Under the pieces are notes generated by a model. The model ran no database searches, was not told the DNA's origin, and was given only the letters and a program-made list of their open reading frames with translations. This document shows, piece by piece, positions 24,729-33,502 of a stretch of 64,000 nucleotides of DNA (the first letter of the stretch is position 1; every line of letters begins with the position of its first letter). The DNA comes from Motilibacter rhizosphaerae (GTDB lineage Bacteria; Actinomycetota; Actinomycetes; Motilibacterales; Motilibacteraceae): contig NZ_SGXD01000004.1 in the NCBI RefSeq assembly GCF_004216915.1, positions 310,001-374,000 on the forward strand, given 5' to 3'. The position numbers and the translations under genes were made by a program.

Positions 24729-25193
24729 GTGCCCCCGACCAGCGCGTACCAGGAGCGGCTGAGCGCTCCGCCGACCGTGTGGCTCGCGTGCGCGGTCGTC
24801 CTGCTCGGGATCCTCCCGGTGACCGTGGCCGTCATGCCGCTGGCGGCAGCGGGCGCCGTCACGGTCGTCGTGCTCGTCCTCGCCGCCCTGGCGCTGCGGC
24901 GCTGGGAGCCGGAGGTCGTCGTCGCCGGCGGCGAGCTGCGGGCCGGGCGGGCGCGGATCCCGCTCGCGCTCATCGGGCCGGCCGAACCGCTCGACGCGGC
25001 ACGCGCCGCGCTCCTGCGCGGGCCGGGCATCGAGCCGCGGGCGTTCCACCTGCTGCGGCCCTGGACGACGACGGCGGTGCTGGTGCCGGTGCTCGACCCC
25101 GAGGACCCCACGCCCTACTGGTACGTCTCGACGCGCCGCCCCGAGCGGCTGGCCGAGGTCCTCGACGGGGTGCGCGCGGCGCACGAGGGCTAG
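24729..25193 (+). CDS. DUF3093 membrane protein
   Basis: About 154 residues: two adjacent hydrophobic helices (about 17-55) and a C-terminal soluble part with PYWYVSTRRPERLAEVL, the diagnostic end of DUF3093 (Rv2698-like). Divergent from dut, as in mycobacteria. GTG start. Function unknown. Confidence 0.8.
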   Translation: MPPTSAYQERLSAPPTVWLACAVVLLGILPVTVAVMPLAAAGAVTVVVLVLAALALRRWEPEVVVAGGELRAGRARIPLALIGPAEPLDAARAALLRGPGIEPRAFHLLRPWTTTAVLVPVLDPEDPTPYWYVSTRRPERLAEVLDGVRAAHEG

Positions 25194-25209
25194 GAGACGG
25201 CACGGAGGG

Positions 25210-26010
25210 CTAGGAGCCCGCGCGCCAGACCTTGCCCTCGAGGTCCTCCTGGATCCGGGCCGCGAGCCCGCGCGTGGCCTTGCTGTTGACGAGGGCGCCG
25301 GCCGCGGCGCCGCTGAGCAGCGGGCCGAGCGTGGTGACGCCCCGGGCGGCGCGGCCCATCATCCGCTTGCGGATCTGCGCCTTCGCCGCGGTGCCGAGGG
25401 TGCTGGCCATCCACTTGGGGTCGGTGGGGTCGATGCCGCGGCCCTGCGCCCAGGACGAGACGTACTGCTGGGTGCGCTCGACCGCGGTGCCGCGCGGCAC
25501 GACCCCGTGCAGGGCGTGGAGCTCGGCGACGAGCTTGACCTCGACGGCCGCGACGGCGAGCGTCTCGGCGGCGAGCTCGACCGGCCCGCTGAGCAGCAGG
25601 CTCGGGGGCGCGGCCCACGAGGCGGCCGCCACGGCTCCCCCGGCGGCGCCGAGCAGGCCGGTGGTGCGGGAGGCCCCGCGCACGAGGGCCGCCGCGATGG
25701 CGCGGTCGTCCAGCCCCGGGTGGTGGGCGCGCAGCGTCTCGCGGTCGCGCAGCGGCAGGCGCGGCGCGACGTCGAGCAGCGTGTCGACGAGCCACCGCCC
25801 GCCGACGACGGCGCGGCCCCCGGCCTGGCGCGCGGAGCCGGCGAGCGCCCCCGCGACGTCGGCCAGCTGGCGGGCGCGCTCGCCGCGGTCCTCGCTCTGC
25901 GAGCCGGCGAGGCGCGCGAGCCGCTCCGGCAGCCCGTCGCCGTGCTGCTCGTCGGGGCTCTCCACGCGGGGCTGGTCCTCGGCGCGGGAGGCCCGCTTCG
26001 TCAGGCGCAC
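25210..26010 (-). CDS. EcsC-like hypothetical protein
   Basis: About 266 residues with a charged N-terminal third and Ala/Gly-rich helices behind it. The C-terminal part (RTQQYVSSWAQGRGIDP, then AKAQIRKRMMGRAARGVTTLGPLLSGAAAGALVNSKATRGLA) resembles the EcsC family, whose role is unclear. Two in-frame GTG starts are possible, at 26010 and 26025; the second lies inside the end of the upstream DUF4193 gene, and both are part of an 11-base direct repeat. The assignment is tentative. Confidence 0.55.
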   Translation of the reverse strand: MRLTKRASRAEDQPRVESPDEQHGDGLPERLARLAGSQSEDRGERARQLADVAGALAGSARQAGGRAVVGGRWLVDTLLDVAPRLPLRDRETLRAHHPGLDDRAIAAALVRGASRTTGLLGAAGGAVAAASWAAPPSLLLSGPVELAAETLAVAAVEVKLVAELHALHGVVPRGTAVERTQQYVSSWAQGRGIDPTDPKWMASTLGTAAKAQIRKRMMGRAARGVTTLGPLLSGAAAGALVNSKATRGLAARIQEDLEGKVWRAGS

Positions 26011-26015
26011 GTGGG

Positions 26016-26312
26016 TCAGGCGCACTCGGTGCAGATCAGCTGGTTGCCGTCCTCCTTGGCCAGCTGGCTCTGGTGGTGCACGAGGAAGCAGCTCGAGCAG
26101 GTGAACTCGTCCGCGCGGCGCGGGATCACCTGGACGCTGAGCTCCTCGTTGGAGAGGTCGGCGCCGGGGAGCTCCAGGGACTCGGCGAGGTCCGCCTCGT
26201 CGATGTCGACGACGGCGCCGCCCTTGTCGTTGCGCCGGGCCTTGAGCTCCTCGATGCTGTCCTCGCCGACCTCGTCGTCGGTCTTGCGCGGCTGGTCGTA
26301 GTCGGTTGCCAT
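26016..26312 (-). CDS. DUF4193 zinc-ribbon protein
   Basis: About 98 residues. An acidic N-terminal half (MATDYDQPRKTDDEVGEDS) is followed by a C-terminal zinc ribbon CSSC...CTEC, with the conserved FTCSSCFLVHHQSQLA typical of actinobacterial DUF4193 (Rv2699c-like). The ATG is preceded by a GAGGGG ribosome-binding site. Small, probably nucleic-acid or RNA-polymerase associated by analogy with other acidic zinc-ribbon proteins; that is only a guess. Confidence 0.85.
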   Translation of the reverse strand: MATDYDQPRKTDDEVGEDSIEELKARRNDKGGAVVDIDEADLAESLELPGADLSNEELSVQVIPRRADEFTCSSCFLVHHQSQLAKEDGNQLICTECA

Positions 26313-26553
26313 GGTCCCCTCGGCCTCCCCTGGCGGCCTGCGTGCGGGCCACCTGCGTCGTGCGGCTGCCCTTCGGGCCTCCGTGCGGTTCCGCCAACGT
26401 CCCCGGCCCGCGTTTTGTGCCCGGCCGGCGACGCGCGTACCCCGTCGAGGGTGGGATGGTGCCACACCCGGGTGACAGGGTGGTACACACCGCACGCCCC
26501 TGCGTGTCCGCGCACGCCCGCTGGACGACCCCGACACCCCGAGGAGGAGCCGC

Positions 26554-27069
26554 GTGCCCGTCTACGCGCTCGACGACCTGGTGCCCGAGATCTCGCCCGA
26601 CGCGTACGTCGCGCCCGAGGCCGTCGTCATCGGCGCCGTCCGCATCGGCGCGGGCAGCAGCGTCTGGCCGGGGGCCGTGCTCCGCGGCGACTACGGCACC
26701 ATCACCGTCGGGGAGCGGACCTCGGTGCAGGACGGTGCGGTCGTGCACGTCGCGTCGGGCACGTCCACGAGCATCGGGTCGGAGTGCACCATCGGCCACG
26801 TCGCCCACCTCGAGGGGTGCGTCGTCGAGGACGGCTGCCTGCTCGGGTCGGGCTGCGTCGTCCTCCCCGGAGCCGTGGTGCGCGCCGGGGCGCTCGTCGG
26901 CGCGGGGGCCGTCGTGCCGCAGGGGCTCGAGGTGCCGCCCCGCGCGATGGCGCTCGGGGTCCCCGCCCGCATCCGGCCCGACGCCGTGGCCCCGGGGGCG
27001 TTCGCGGAGGGGGTCAGGGCGTACGTCGAGAACGGCCGGCGCCACGCGCGCGGGCTGCGGAGGCTGTGA
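26554..27069 (+). CDS. Gamma-class carbonic anhydrase-like hexapeptide-repeat protein
   Basis: About 171 residues of left-handed beta-helix repeats. DAYVAPEAVVIGAVRIGAGS, WPGAVLRGDYGTITVG, SVQDGAVVHV and the His in IGHVAHLEG follow the gamma carbonic anhydrase/YrdA pattern that binds a metal between subunits of a trimer. Whether it is an active anhydrase or an acyltransferase-like relative cannot be told. The GTG start has a strong GGAGGAG ribosome-binding site. Confidence 0.85.
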   Translation: MPVYALDDLVPEISPDAYVAPEAVVIGAVRIGAGSSVWPGAVLRGDYGTITVGERTSVQDGAVVHVASGTSTSIGSECTIGHVAHLEGCVVEDGCLLGSGCVVLPGAVVRAGALVGAGAVVPQGLEVPPRAMALGVPARIRPDAVAPGAFAEGVRAYVENGRRHARGLRRL

Positions 27070-27238
27070 GGACTCCGCAGGTCCGCTGAGCGCCACCTGT
27101 GAGGTTGGTGACGAACAGGTGGATGCACCCGCTACCTGCTTGTCAGGAGCGGGTCGCGGCGGGCAGTCTGACCGCGCCGGCCCCGGGGGGCCGGCGGACC
27201 GGCCCACCGCGGCGCCGGGCCGGAGGAGGAGGTGGACG

Positions 27239-27490
27239 ATGGGCGAGTTCGTCAGCGGCCTGCGGGAGCGGGCCACCGGCACGGCGCAGTCGCTCGCAGC
27301 CGCACGCGACACCGGCGACGACTACGCGGTCGAGGTGCACACGGCCGAGCTGCTCGACCTCACCCGGCTCGCCTCCGAGCACGGGGTGGACCTGCGCTCC
27401 CTCGTCCCGGACGAGCTCGGCGGGGTGCTCATCGACCTGACGGCGCACGAGCCCGGCGCCCGCGACCTCGCGGAGCCGACGGCCTGCTGA
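27239..27490 (+). CDS. Small hypothetical protein
   Basis: About 83 residues, helical and acidic, beginning MGEFVSGLRERATGTAQSLAAARDTGDDYAVEVH. The ATG is preceded by a strong GGAGGAGGAGG ribosome-binding site, which argues that it is a real gene. Family not recognised. The 169 bases upstream contain no other gene and no clear promoter. Confidence 0.6.
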   Translation: MGEFVSGLRERATGTAQSLAAARDTGDDYAVEVHTAELLDLTRLASEHGVDLRSLVPDELGGVLIDLTAHEPGARDLAEPTAC

Positions 27491-27497
27491 GCCGCCC

Positions 27498-27516
27498 GCC
27501 GGACCGCGGGTCCGGC
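27498..27516. terminator. Hairpin between convergent genes
   Basis: GCCGGACC (27498-27505) and GGTCCGGC (27509-27516) form a perfect eight-base stem with a three-base loop between the small hypothetical gene and suhB; it reaches into the suhB stop codon. No T-run on either side. Confidence 0.5.
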
Positions 27517-28322
27517 TAGTCGCTGTCGGCGCCGAGGCGCTCGAGCTCCGCGGCGAGCGCGTCGAACAGCGGGCGCGGCGCGGCGACGGTGAGCTCCGGG
27601 GAGTCCGTCGCCCCGCGCAGCCCCGCGACGTGGACGCCGGCCTCGCGCGCGACGAGGGCGGCAGCCGCGGTGTCCCAGCGGTTCACCCCGCGCTCGTAGT
27701 ACGCGTCGAAGCGCCCTGCCGCCACGCCGCACACGTCGAGGGCGGCGGAGCCGTTGCGCCGGATGTCGCGCACGAGCGGCAGGAGGCCCGCGACCACGGC
27801 GCCCTGGGCGCGCCGGCGCTCCGCGGCGTACCCGAAGCCGGTCGCGACGAGCGCGCGGTCGAGCGCCACGTCCGGCGTGGCGCGCAGCCGCCGTCGGCCC
27901 TCGGCGGTCTCGACGAAGCCGCCCCCGCCGAGCGTCGCGCTGTAGACCTCGCCGAGCAGCGGCGCGGCCACGACGCCCGCGACGACCTGCCCGTCGAGCT
28001 CGGCGGCGATGCTCACCGACCACTGCGGCAGGCCGTAGAGGTAGTTGACGGTCCCGTCGATGGGGTCGATGACCCAGACGACCCCGCTCGTGCCGGCGCT
28101 GTCCGCGCCCTCCTCGCCGAAGAAGCCGTCCTCCGGGCGCTCGGCGCGCACGGTGTCGACGACGAGGCGCTCGGAGGCCCGGTCCATCTCGGTCACGGGG
28201 TCGGTGGGCGTGGACTTCGAGAGCACGCGCAGGTCGGCCGGGCGGTCCTCGACCAGGAAGCGCGTGGCGGCCGCGGCGGCCCGCAGGGCGGTGGCGAGCA
28301 GGTCCTCGGGAGCGGGGGTCAC
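27516..28322 (-). CDS. suhB: Inositol-1-monophosphatase family protein
   Basis: About 268 residues. It carries the metal-dependent phosphatase motifs FFGEEG, DPIDGTVNYLYG and WDTAAAALVAREAG in the right order. It should remove phosphate from inositol phosphate or a related sugar phosphate. Its GTG overlaps the stop of the LacI regulator gene (GTGA), so it is translated from the regulator transcript. suhB is part of the conserved actinobacterial block ending here, and the sugar island follows directly. Confidence 0.9.
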   Translation of the reverse strand: MTPAPEDLLATALRAAAAATRFLVEDRPADLRVLSKSTPTDPVTEMDRASERLVVDTVRAERPEDGFFGEEGADSAGTSGVVWVIDPIDGTVNYLYGLPQWSVSIAAELDGQVVAGVVAAPLLGEVYSATLGGGGFVETAEGRRRLRATPDVALDRALVATGFGYAAERRRAQGAVVAGLLPLVRDIRRNGSAALDVCGVAAGRFDAYYERGVNRWDTAAAALVAREAGVHVAGLRGATDSPELTVAAPRPLFDALAAELERLGADSD

Positions 28323-29377
28323 GACCCCATCCTCGCGGTCGCCCGCGAGCGGCGCGGGCGCGGGGTGGCAGGCCGTGGAGCCGGCCCGCAGCTCGCGCGC
28401 TCGTGGAACTCCGGGGGCAGCAGCCGCACCGAGGGCTGGGCCCGCCCCTCGAGCTGGTCGAGGACCATCTCCACGGCGAGCTCCCCGATGGTGGCGGCCG
28501 GGATCTCCACCGCGCTGAGCGGGACCGGGAACGACACCGCGACGTCGGCGGGGCACAGCGCGACGACGGAGAGGTCCTCCGGCACCCGGCGCCCGCGCGC
28601 GGAGAGGACGGAGAGCAGCGGGGCCAGGGCCGCCTCGTTGTGGACGACGAGGGCGGAGAGCCCCGGCAGCTCGGACTCCACCCGGTCGAGCCACGCGGCG
28701 ACCCCGGCGAAGGACGGCTCGCAGGCGTGGGCGACGGCCCGGACGCCCTCCTCCTCGGCGGCCTGCTGGTAGCCGCGCAGGAAGCGCGTCGCGAAGCTCG
28801 TCCCCCGGTCGTAGACCGCGGGCGAGGGCCCCAGCAGGGCGAGGGCGCGGTGCCCGTGCTCGGCGAGGTGCCGGGCGAGCACGCGGCCGGCGGCGGCGAA
28901 GTCGAGGTCGACGCACCCGAGGCCGCGCGGGTCGTCCGGGAGCCCGATGAGCACGGCCGGCTGGCGCAGCCCCCGCAGCACCTCGACGCGCGGGTCCTGC
29001 GCCTCCACGTCCATGACGATGAGGGCGTCGACGAGCCCCGAGCCCGAGACGCGCTGCAGGCCCCCCGCGCCCTCGTCCTGCGTCATGAGCAGCACGTCGT
29101 GGTCGTGGGTCCGCGCGGTCACGACCACGCCCGAGGCGAACTGCATGATGACGGGCACGATGACGTCGCGGCGCAGCGGCACGACCAGGGCGAGCGCGCT
29201 CGAGCGGTTGCTGGCGAGGGCCCGCGCACTGGCCTGCGGGTGGTAGCCGAGCGAGCTGATGCTGCGCTCGACCCGCTCCCGGGTCGTCGCGCTGATGGGG
29301 CGCTTGCCGGACAGGACGTAGGAGACGGTGCTGACGGACACTCCTGCGTCCTTCGCCACGTCCGAGATCGTCACCAC
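28319..29377 (-). CDS. LacI-family transcriptional repressor of the xyloside island
   Basis: About 352 residues. The N-terminal helix-turn-helix with hinge (TISDVAKDAGVSVSTVSYVL, followed by SGKRPISATTRERV) is followed by a periplasmic-binding-protein-like core (ALALVVPLRRDVIVP, LVDALIVMDVEAQDP, HRALALLG). Two adjacent GTG codons (29377 and 29374) could start it. Palindromic operators of the LacI type occur at the promoter of the uptake operon (34861-34887), and the gene follows the glycosidase, so it very probably represses the island until an oligosaccharide binds. The effector is unknown. Confidence 0.87.
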   Translation of the reverse strand: MVTISDVAKDAGVSVSTVSYVLSGKRPISATTRERVERSISSLGYHPQASARALASNRSSALALVVPLRRDVIVPVIMQFASGVVVTARTHDHDVLLMTQDEGAGGLQRVSGSGLVDALIVMDVEAQDPRVEVLRGLRQPAVLIGLPDDPRGLGCVDLDFAAAGRVLARHLAEHGHRALALLGPSPAVYDRGTSFATRFLRGYQQAAEEEGVRAVAHACEPSFAGVAAWLDRVESELPGLSALVVHNEAALAPLLSVLSARGRRVPEDLSVVALCPADVAVSFPVPLSAVEIPAATIGELAVEMVLDQLEGRAQPSVRLLPPEFHERASCGPAPRPATPRPRRSRATARMGS

Positions 29378-29408
29378 GCTGCGCCCGCCCCTCTCGCGGG
29401 CTCCGACA

Positions 29409-31634
29409 CTAGCCAAGCCGGTCCAGGGGCGCGACCGTCCCGTCGAGCTCCACGGCGCGCCACCCGGCCGCACCCTCCGCCCGGAGGCCGTCGGGGAGGA
29501 CCGTCACCACGGCCGCGGTGGCGCCCGCCGTGTCGACGACGCGCAGCTGCGTCCCCTCCGCCGGCTGGTTCAGCAGCAGCGTGAGGCCGTCGGCGTACGC
29601 GTAGTCGGGGCGGTCCTCGCGCGCGCCCAGGGGCAGCACGGCGCCGGGGCGCACCAGCACCGGCAGGCTGTCGTACCCGTGCACCTCGCGCCGCCAGCCC
29701 GGCCCCTCCACGCGCTCGCCGGTCAGCAGGGAGACCCAGCTGCCCGCAGGGACGTAGTAGTCGACGACGCCGTCCTCGGAGAAGACGGGGGCGACCAGCA
29801 GGTCGGGGCCGAGCATGTACTGCCGGTCGAGGTACGTGCAGGCCGGGTCGTCCGGGAACTCCAGCGCCATCGCTCGGAGCACGGGGGTGCCGCGCTCGTG
29901 CGCCGTCACGGCCGCGCCGTAGAGGTACGGCATCAGCCGGTTCTTCAGCCGCGCGAAGCGGCGCAGCACGGCGACCGACTCGTCGTCGACGAGCCACGGG
30001 ACGCGGTAGGACCCGCTGCCGTGCAGCCGGCTGTGGCTCGAGAGCAGCCCGAACGCGACCCAGCGCTTGAAGACGCCCGCGTCCGGCGTGCCCTCGAAGC
30101 CGCCGATGTCGTGGCTCCAGAAGCCGAAGCCGCTGAGGCCCAGCGAGAGACCCCCGCGCAGGCTCTCCGCCATCGACTCGTACGTCGAGGAGCTGTCCCC
30201 GCCCCAGTGCACGGGGAACTGCTGGCCCCCGACCGTGGCAGAGCGGGCGAAGACGACCGCCCCGCCCTCCCCGTGCCGCCGCTGGAGCAGGTCGAAGACC
30301 GTCTCGTTGTAGAGCACGGAGTAGGCGTTGTGCATGCGCTGCGGGTCCGAGCCGTCGTGCCACACGACGTCCGTGGGGATCCGCTCCCCGAAGTCGGTCT
30401 TGAAGCACTCGACGCCCATGTCGAGCAGGGCGGAGAGCTTGTCGGCGTACCAAGCGCGGGCGGCGGGGTTGGTGAAGTCGACGAGCGCCATGCCCGCCTG
30501 CCACCAGTCCCACTGCCAGACGCTCCCGTCCGCCCGCTCCACCAGGTAGCCGAGGCGACGGCCCTCCTCGAAGAGCACGGAGCGCTGCGCGATGTACGGG
30601 TTGATCCAGACGCTGATGCGCAGCCCCCGGTCGCGGAAGCGCTGGAGCATCCCCTCGGGGTCGGGGAAGACCCGGCTGTCCCAGACGAAGTCGCTCCAGT
30701 TGAACTCCCGCATCCAGTAGCAGTCGAAGTGGAAGACGCTCAGCGGGATCTCCCGCTCGGCCATCCCGTCCACGAACCGGTTGACCGTCTCCTCGTCGTA
30801 GTCGGTCGTGAACGACGTGCTCAGCCACAGCCCGAACGACCAGGCGGGCGGCAGGGCGGGCCGACCGACGAGGGCGGTGTAGCGCTCGAGCACGGCCGCA
30901 GGGGTCGGCCCGTCCACGACGTAGTAGCGCAGGGTCTGCCCCTCCACGCTGAACTGCGTGGCGTTGGTGTTCTCGCTGGCGACCTCGAACGACACCCCGC
31001 CGAGGTCGCCCACCAGCACGCCGTACCCGCGGTCCGAGAGGTAGAACGGCACGCTCTTGTACGCCTGCTCGCTCGCCGTGCCGGGGTCGGCGTTCCAGCT
31101 CTCGACGACCTGGCCGTTCTTGACGAGCGCGGTGAAGCGCTCACCGAAGCCGTAGACGGCCTCCCCGACCCCGAGCGAGAGCCGGCCGACCATGTGGTGC
31201 GCACCCTCGGGCGTCTCGACGAAGCCGAGGGACTTCGCGGCGCTCGTCGTCAGCACGCGGCCGCCCGAGAGGAACTCGAGCTGCCAGGGCGCTCCGCGGG
31301 TGATGCGGGCGGTCAGGCTGCCGCTGCGGAGCTCGGCGTCCTTGTCGCCCACGCGCACCTCGGGGTCGGCGCCGTCGCTCGCCACCGTGACGTGCGGCCC
31401 GCGGTCCAGGGCTCCGGCGTGGTGGGTGACCTCGACTCCGATGACCCCCGGCAGCGGTGCGGTGAGGTGGACGGTGAGCAGCCCGACGTTGAGCACCGAT
31501 CCGCGGTGCTCGATGCGGCGCAGGGGCGCGTGGACGAGCAGCCCGTCCGCCACCTCGGTGATGTCGTACGCCTCGGCGGCGTACTGCGGTCTCATCCCCT
31601 CCCGCACGAACCACATGCCGTCGGTGATCTTCAT
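29409..31634 (-). CDS. yicI: Alpha-xylosidase, glycoside hydrolase family 31
   Basis: About 741 residues, close to the 772 of E. coli YicI. The nucleophile lies in CFKTDFGERIPTDVVWHDG (Asp near residue 414) and the acid/base in HWGGDSSSTYESM (Asp near 480), both at almost the YicI positions. FHFDCYWMREFNWSDFVWD is the YicI-type substrate loop that favours alpha-xylosides such as isoprimeverose. There is no signal peptide, so it acts in the cytoplasm on oligosaccharides taken up by the adjacent transporter. ATG start. Confidence 0.9.
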   Translation of the reverse strand: MKITDGMWFVREGMRPQYAAEAYDITEVADGLLVHAPLRRIEHRGSVLNVGLLTVHLTAPLPGVIGVEVTHHAGALDRGPHVTVASDGADPEVRVGDKDAELRSGSLTARITRGAPWQLEFLSGGRVLTTSAAKSLGFVETPEGAHHMVGRLSLGVGEAVYGFGERFTALVKNGQVVESWNADPGTASEQAYKSVPFYLSDRGYGVLVGDLGGVSFEVASENTNATQFSVEGQTLRYYVVDGPTPAAVLERYTALVGRPALPPAWSFGLWLSTSFTTDYDEETVNRFVDGMAEREIPLSVFHFDCYWMREFNWSDFVWDSRVFPDPEGMLQRFRDRGLRISVWINPYIAQRSVLFEEGRRLGYLVERADGSVWQWDWWQAGMALVDFTNPAARAWYADKLSALLDMGVECFKTDFGERIPTDVVWHDGSDPQRMHNAYSVLYNETVFDLLQRRHGEGGAVVFARSATVGGQQFPVHWGGDSSSTYESMAESLRGGLSLGLSGFGFWSHDIGGFEGTPDAGVFKRWVAFGLLSSHSRLHGSGSYRVPWLVDDESVAVLRRFARLKNRLMPYLYGAAVTAHERGTPVLRAMALEFPDDPACTYLDRQYMLGPDLLVAPVFSEDGVVDYYVPAGSWVSLLTGERVEGPGWRREVHGYDSLPVLVRPGAVLPLGAREDRPDYAYADGLTLLLNQPAEGTQLRVVDTAGATAAVVTVLPDGLRAEGAAGWRAVELDGTVAPLDRLG

Positions 31635-31659
31635 GGCAGACCTCTCTCGGTGGGCGCGG

Positions 31660-32547
31660 CTACTTCACCGCGCCCGCGGTCACACCGCGGGCGAGGGTCC
31701 GCTGGAAGAGCAGGAAGAACAGGATCGCGGGGATGATGCCCAGCAGCGCCGACGCGCTCGATGTCGTCGCGTCCATCATGCGGTCGCCCTGCAGGACACC
31801 GAGCGCCACGGGGACCGTCTGCTTGTCGTTGCTGATGAGCAGGACCAGGGGCAGGAAGAACTCGTTCCACGTCCAGATGAAGAAGAACGTGAACAGCACG
31901 GCGAGCGTGGGCCGGCTCACCGGGACGACGACGTTCCACAGCAGCCGGAACGTCCCTGCGCCGTCGATGCGCGCGGCCTCGAGGATCTCGCGCGGGAACT
32001 GGCTGAAGACGCTGGAGAGCAGGTAGGTGCCGAAGGCGCTCTGGATCACCGAGAAGACGATGATGACGCTGATCCGGCTGTCGTAGAGCCCGAGCTGCTT
32101 GCTGAAGTAGTACAGCGGGTAGGCCAGGGCCTCCTGCGGCAGGGTGTTGGCGACCATGAACAGCACGAGCAGCCACAGCCGGCCACGGACGCGGCCGATG
32201 CCCAGCGCGTACGCGTTGAGCAGGGAGAGGACGACCGCGGCCACCGCCACCGAACCGCTGATGAGCAGGCTGTTCCAGAGCTTCTGCGTGTAGTCGACGC
32301 GCTTCCAGAAGTCGACGATGCCCTGCAGATGGACGCCGTGCGGCAGGGCGAGCGGACCCGCGCCCGCGTACTCGGCCGGTGTCTTCAGCGCGTTCATCGT
32401 CACGATGACGAAGGGCAGGAGGACCGCGAGCAGGGCGAGCAGGAGCCCGCCGAGGAGCAGCCGCGCTCCGGGACCGCGCCGGGGCGGCCGCCGCTGCTCC
32501 TGCCGGGCTCTCGGGGACGTGGCCGGACGGGTGGCGAGGGCGGTCAC
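31660..32547 (-). CDS. ABC sugar transporter permease (MalG-type, CUT1)
   Basis: About 295 residues with six membrane helices; the EAA loop reads EAARIDGAGTFRLLWNVVVPVSRP. The long Arg/Pro-rich N-terminal tail is cytoplasmic. The GTG overlaps the stop of the MalF-type permease (GTGA). Pairs with that permease to import an oligosaccharide. Confidence 0.92.
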   Translation of the reverse strand: MTALATRPATSPRARQEQRRPPRRGPGARLLLGGLLLALLAVLLPFVIVTMNALKTPAEYAGAGPLALPHGVHLQGIVDFWKRVDYTQKLWNSLLISGSVAVAAVVLSLLNAYALGIGRVRGRLWLLVLFMVANTLPQEALAYPLYYFSKQLGLYDSRISVIIVFSVIQSAFGTYLLSSVFSQFPREILEAARIDGAGTFRLLWNVVVPVSRPTLAVLFTFFFIWTWNEFFLPLVLLISNDKQTVPVALGVLQGDRMMDATTSSASALLGIIPAILFFLLFQRTLARGVTAGAVK

Positions 32548-33488
32548 GCGTCCCCTCCCTGCTCGCTGCGGGCCTGGTAGCGGAGGAACACCGCGGAGAT
32601 CGCGATGATGACGACGGTGAGGACGGTGGCGATGGCCGAGCCGTAGCCGACGTCAGCCTTCTCGAAGAAGTTCTGGTAGGCGAAGTACGACGGCACGATC
32701 GTCGCGTCGCCAGGCCCTCCGCGCGTCAGCACGAAGATCTGCGGGAAGACCTTGAGCGCGGCGATGGTGGTCGTCAGCGTGACGACGAAGACCTCCGGCT
32801 TGATCAGGTGGATCGTGATGAGCCGGAAGCGCTGGAACCACGAGGCGCCGTCGAGCTGAGCGGCCTCGTGCAGCTCCGGGTCGACCCGGGCCAGACCGGC
32901 CATGAAGATCACGAGCGGGTAGCCGAGCTGGAACCACACCATGACGGCCATGACCGTCGCCAGTGCCGTGGACGGATCACCGAGCCAGTCGTGGGACAGG
33001 CTGCCCAGTCCCACCTTCTGCAAGGCCGCGTCGAGCGCGCCGTCGTCGGGATGGACGATCCAGCCCCACACGACACCGGCGACCGCGACGGGCAGCACCT
33101 GGGGGAGGTAGAACCCGGCGCGGAAGGCCGCCGAGGTCCGCTCCCCGAACCGCTTGCTCACCACGTCGAACAGCACGCTCGCGAGCAGCAGCCCGAGGGC
33201 GGTGGGGATGACGACCATGGCCACGATGATCGCGAGGCTGTGGCGGAACGACGCCCAGAACGTCGCGTCCCGGAAGAGCCGCTCGTAGTTGCTCAGCCCC
33301 GTCCACTCGGGGGTGCCCACGCCGGTCCAGGACGTGAAGCTGGTCCAGGTGTTCATCAGCAGCGGCAGGACGATGACCGCCGTGAAGAGGACGAGGCCGG
33401 GCAGGAGGAACCACCCGTGGCCCCGCTCCCCCACGGCGCCCTTCGAGCGACGTCGCGGCCTGCTCGGGGCTGGACTGGTGGCGCTCAT
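32544..33488 (-). CDS. ABC sugar transporter permease (MalF-type, CUT1)
   Basis: About 314 residues, six membrane helices; the EAA loop is EAAQLDGASWFQRFRLITIHLIKP. No ATP-binding subunit is encoded in this operon, which is usual for actinobacterial CUT1 systems that share one MsiK-type ATPase encoded elsewhere. It starts 14 bases after the binding-protein gene. Confidence 0.92.
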   Translation of the reverse strand: MSATSPAPSRPRRRSKGAVGERGHGWFLLPGLVLFTAVIVLPLLMNTWTSFTSWTGVGTPEWTGLSNYERLFRDATFWASFRHSLAIIVAMVVIPTALGLLLASVLFDVVSKRFGERTSAAFRAGFYLPQVLPVAVAGVVWGWIVHPDDGALDAALQKVGLGSLSHDWLGDPSTALATVMAVMVWFQLGYPLVIFMAGLARVDPELHEAAQLDGASWFQRFRLITIHLIKPEVFVVTLTTTIAALKVFPQIFVLTRGGPGDATIVPSYFAYQNFFEKADVGYGSAIATVLTVVIIAISAVFLRYQARSEQGGDA

Positions 33489-33502
33489 GCCCGGCCTCCC
33501 CC

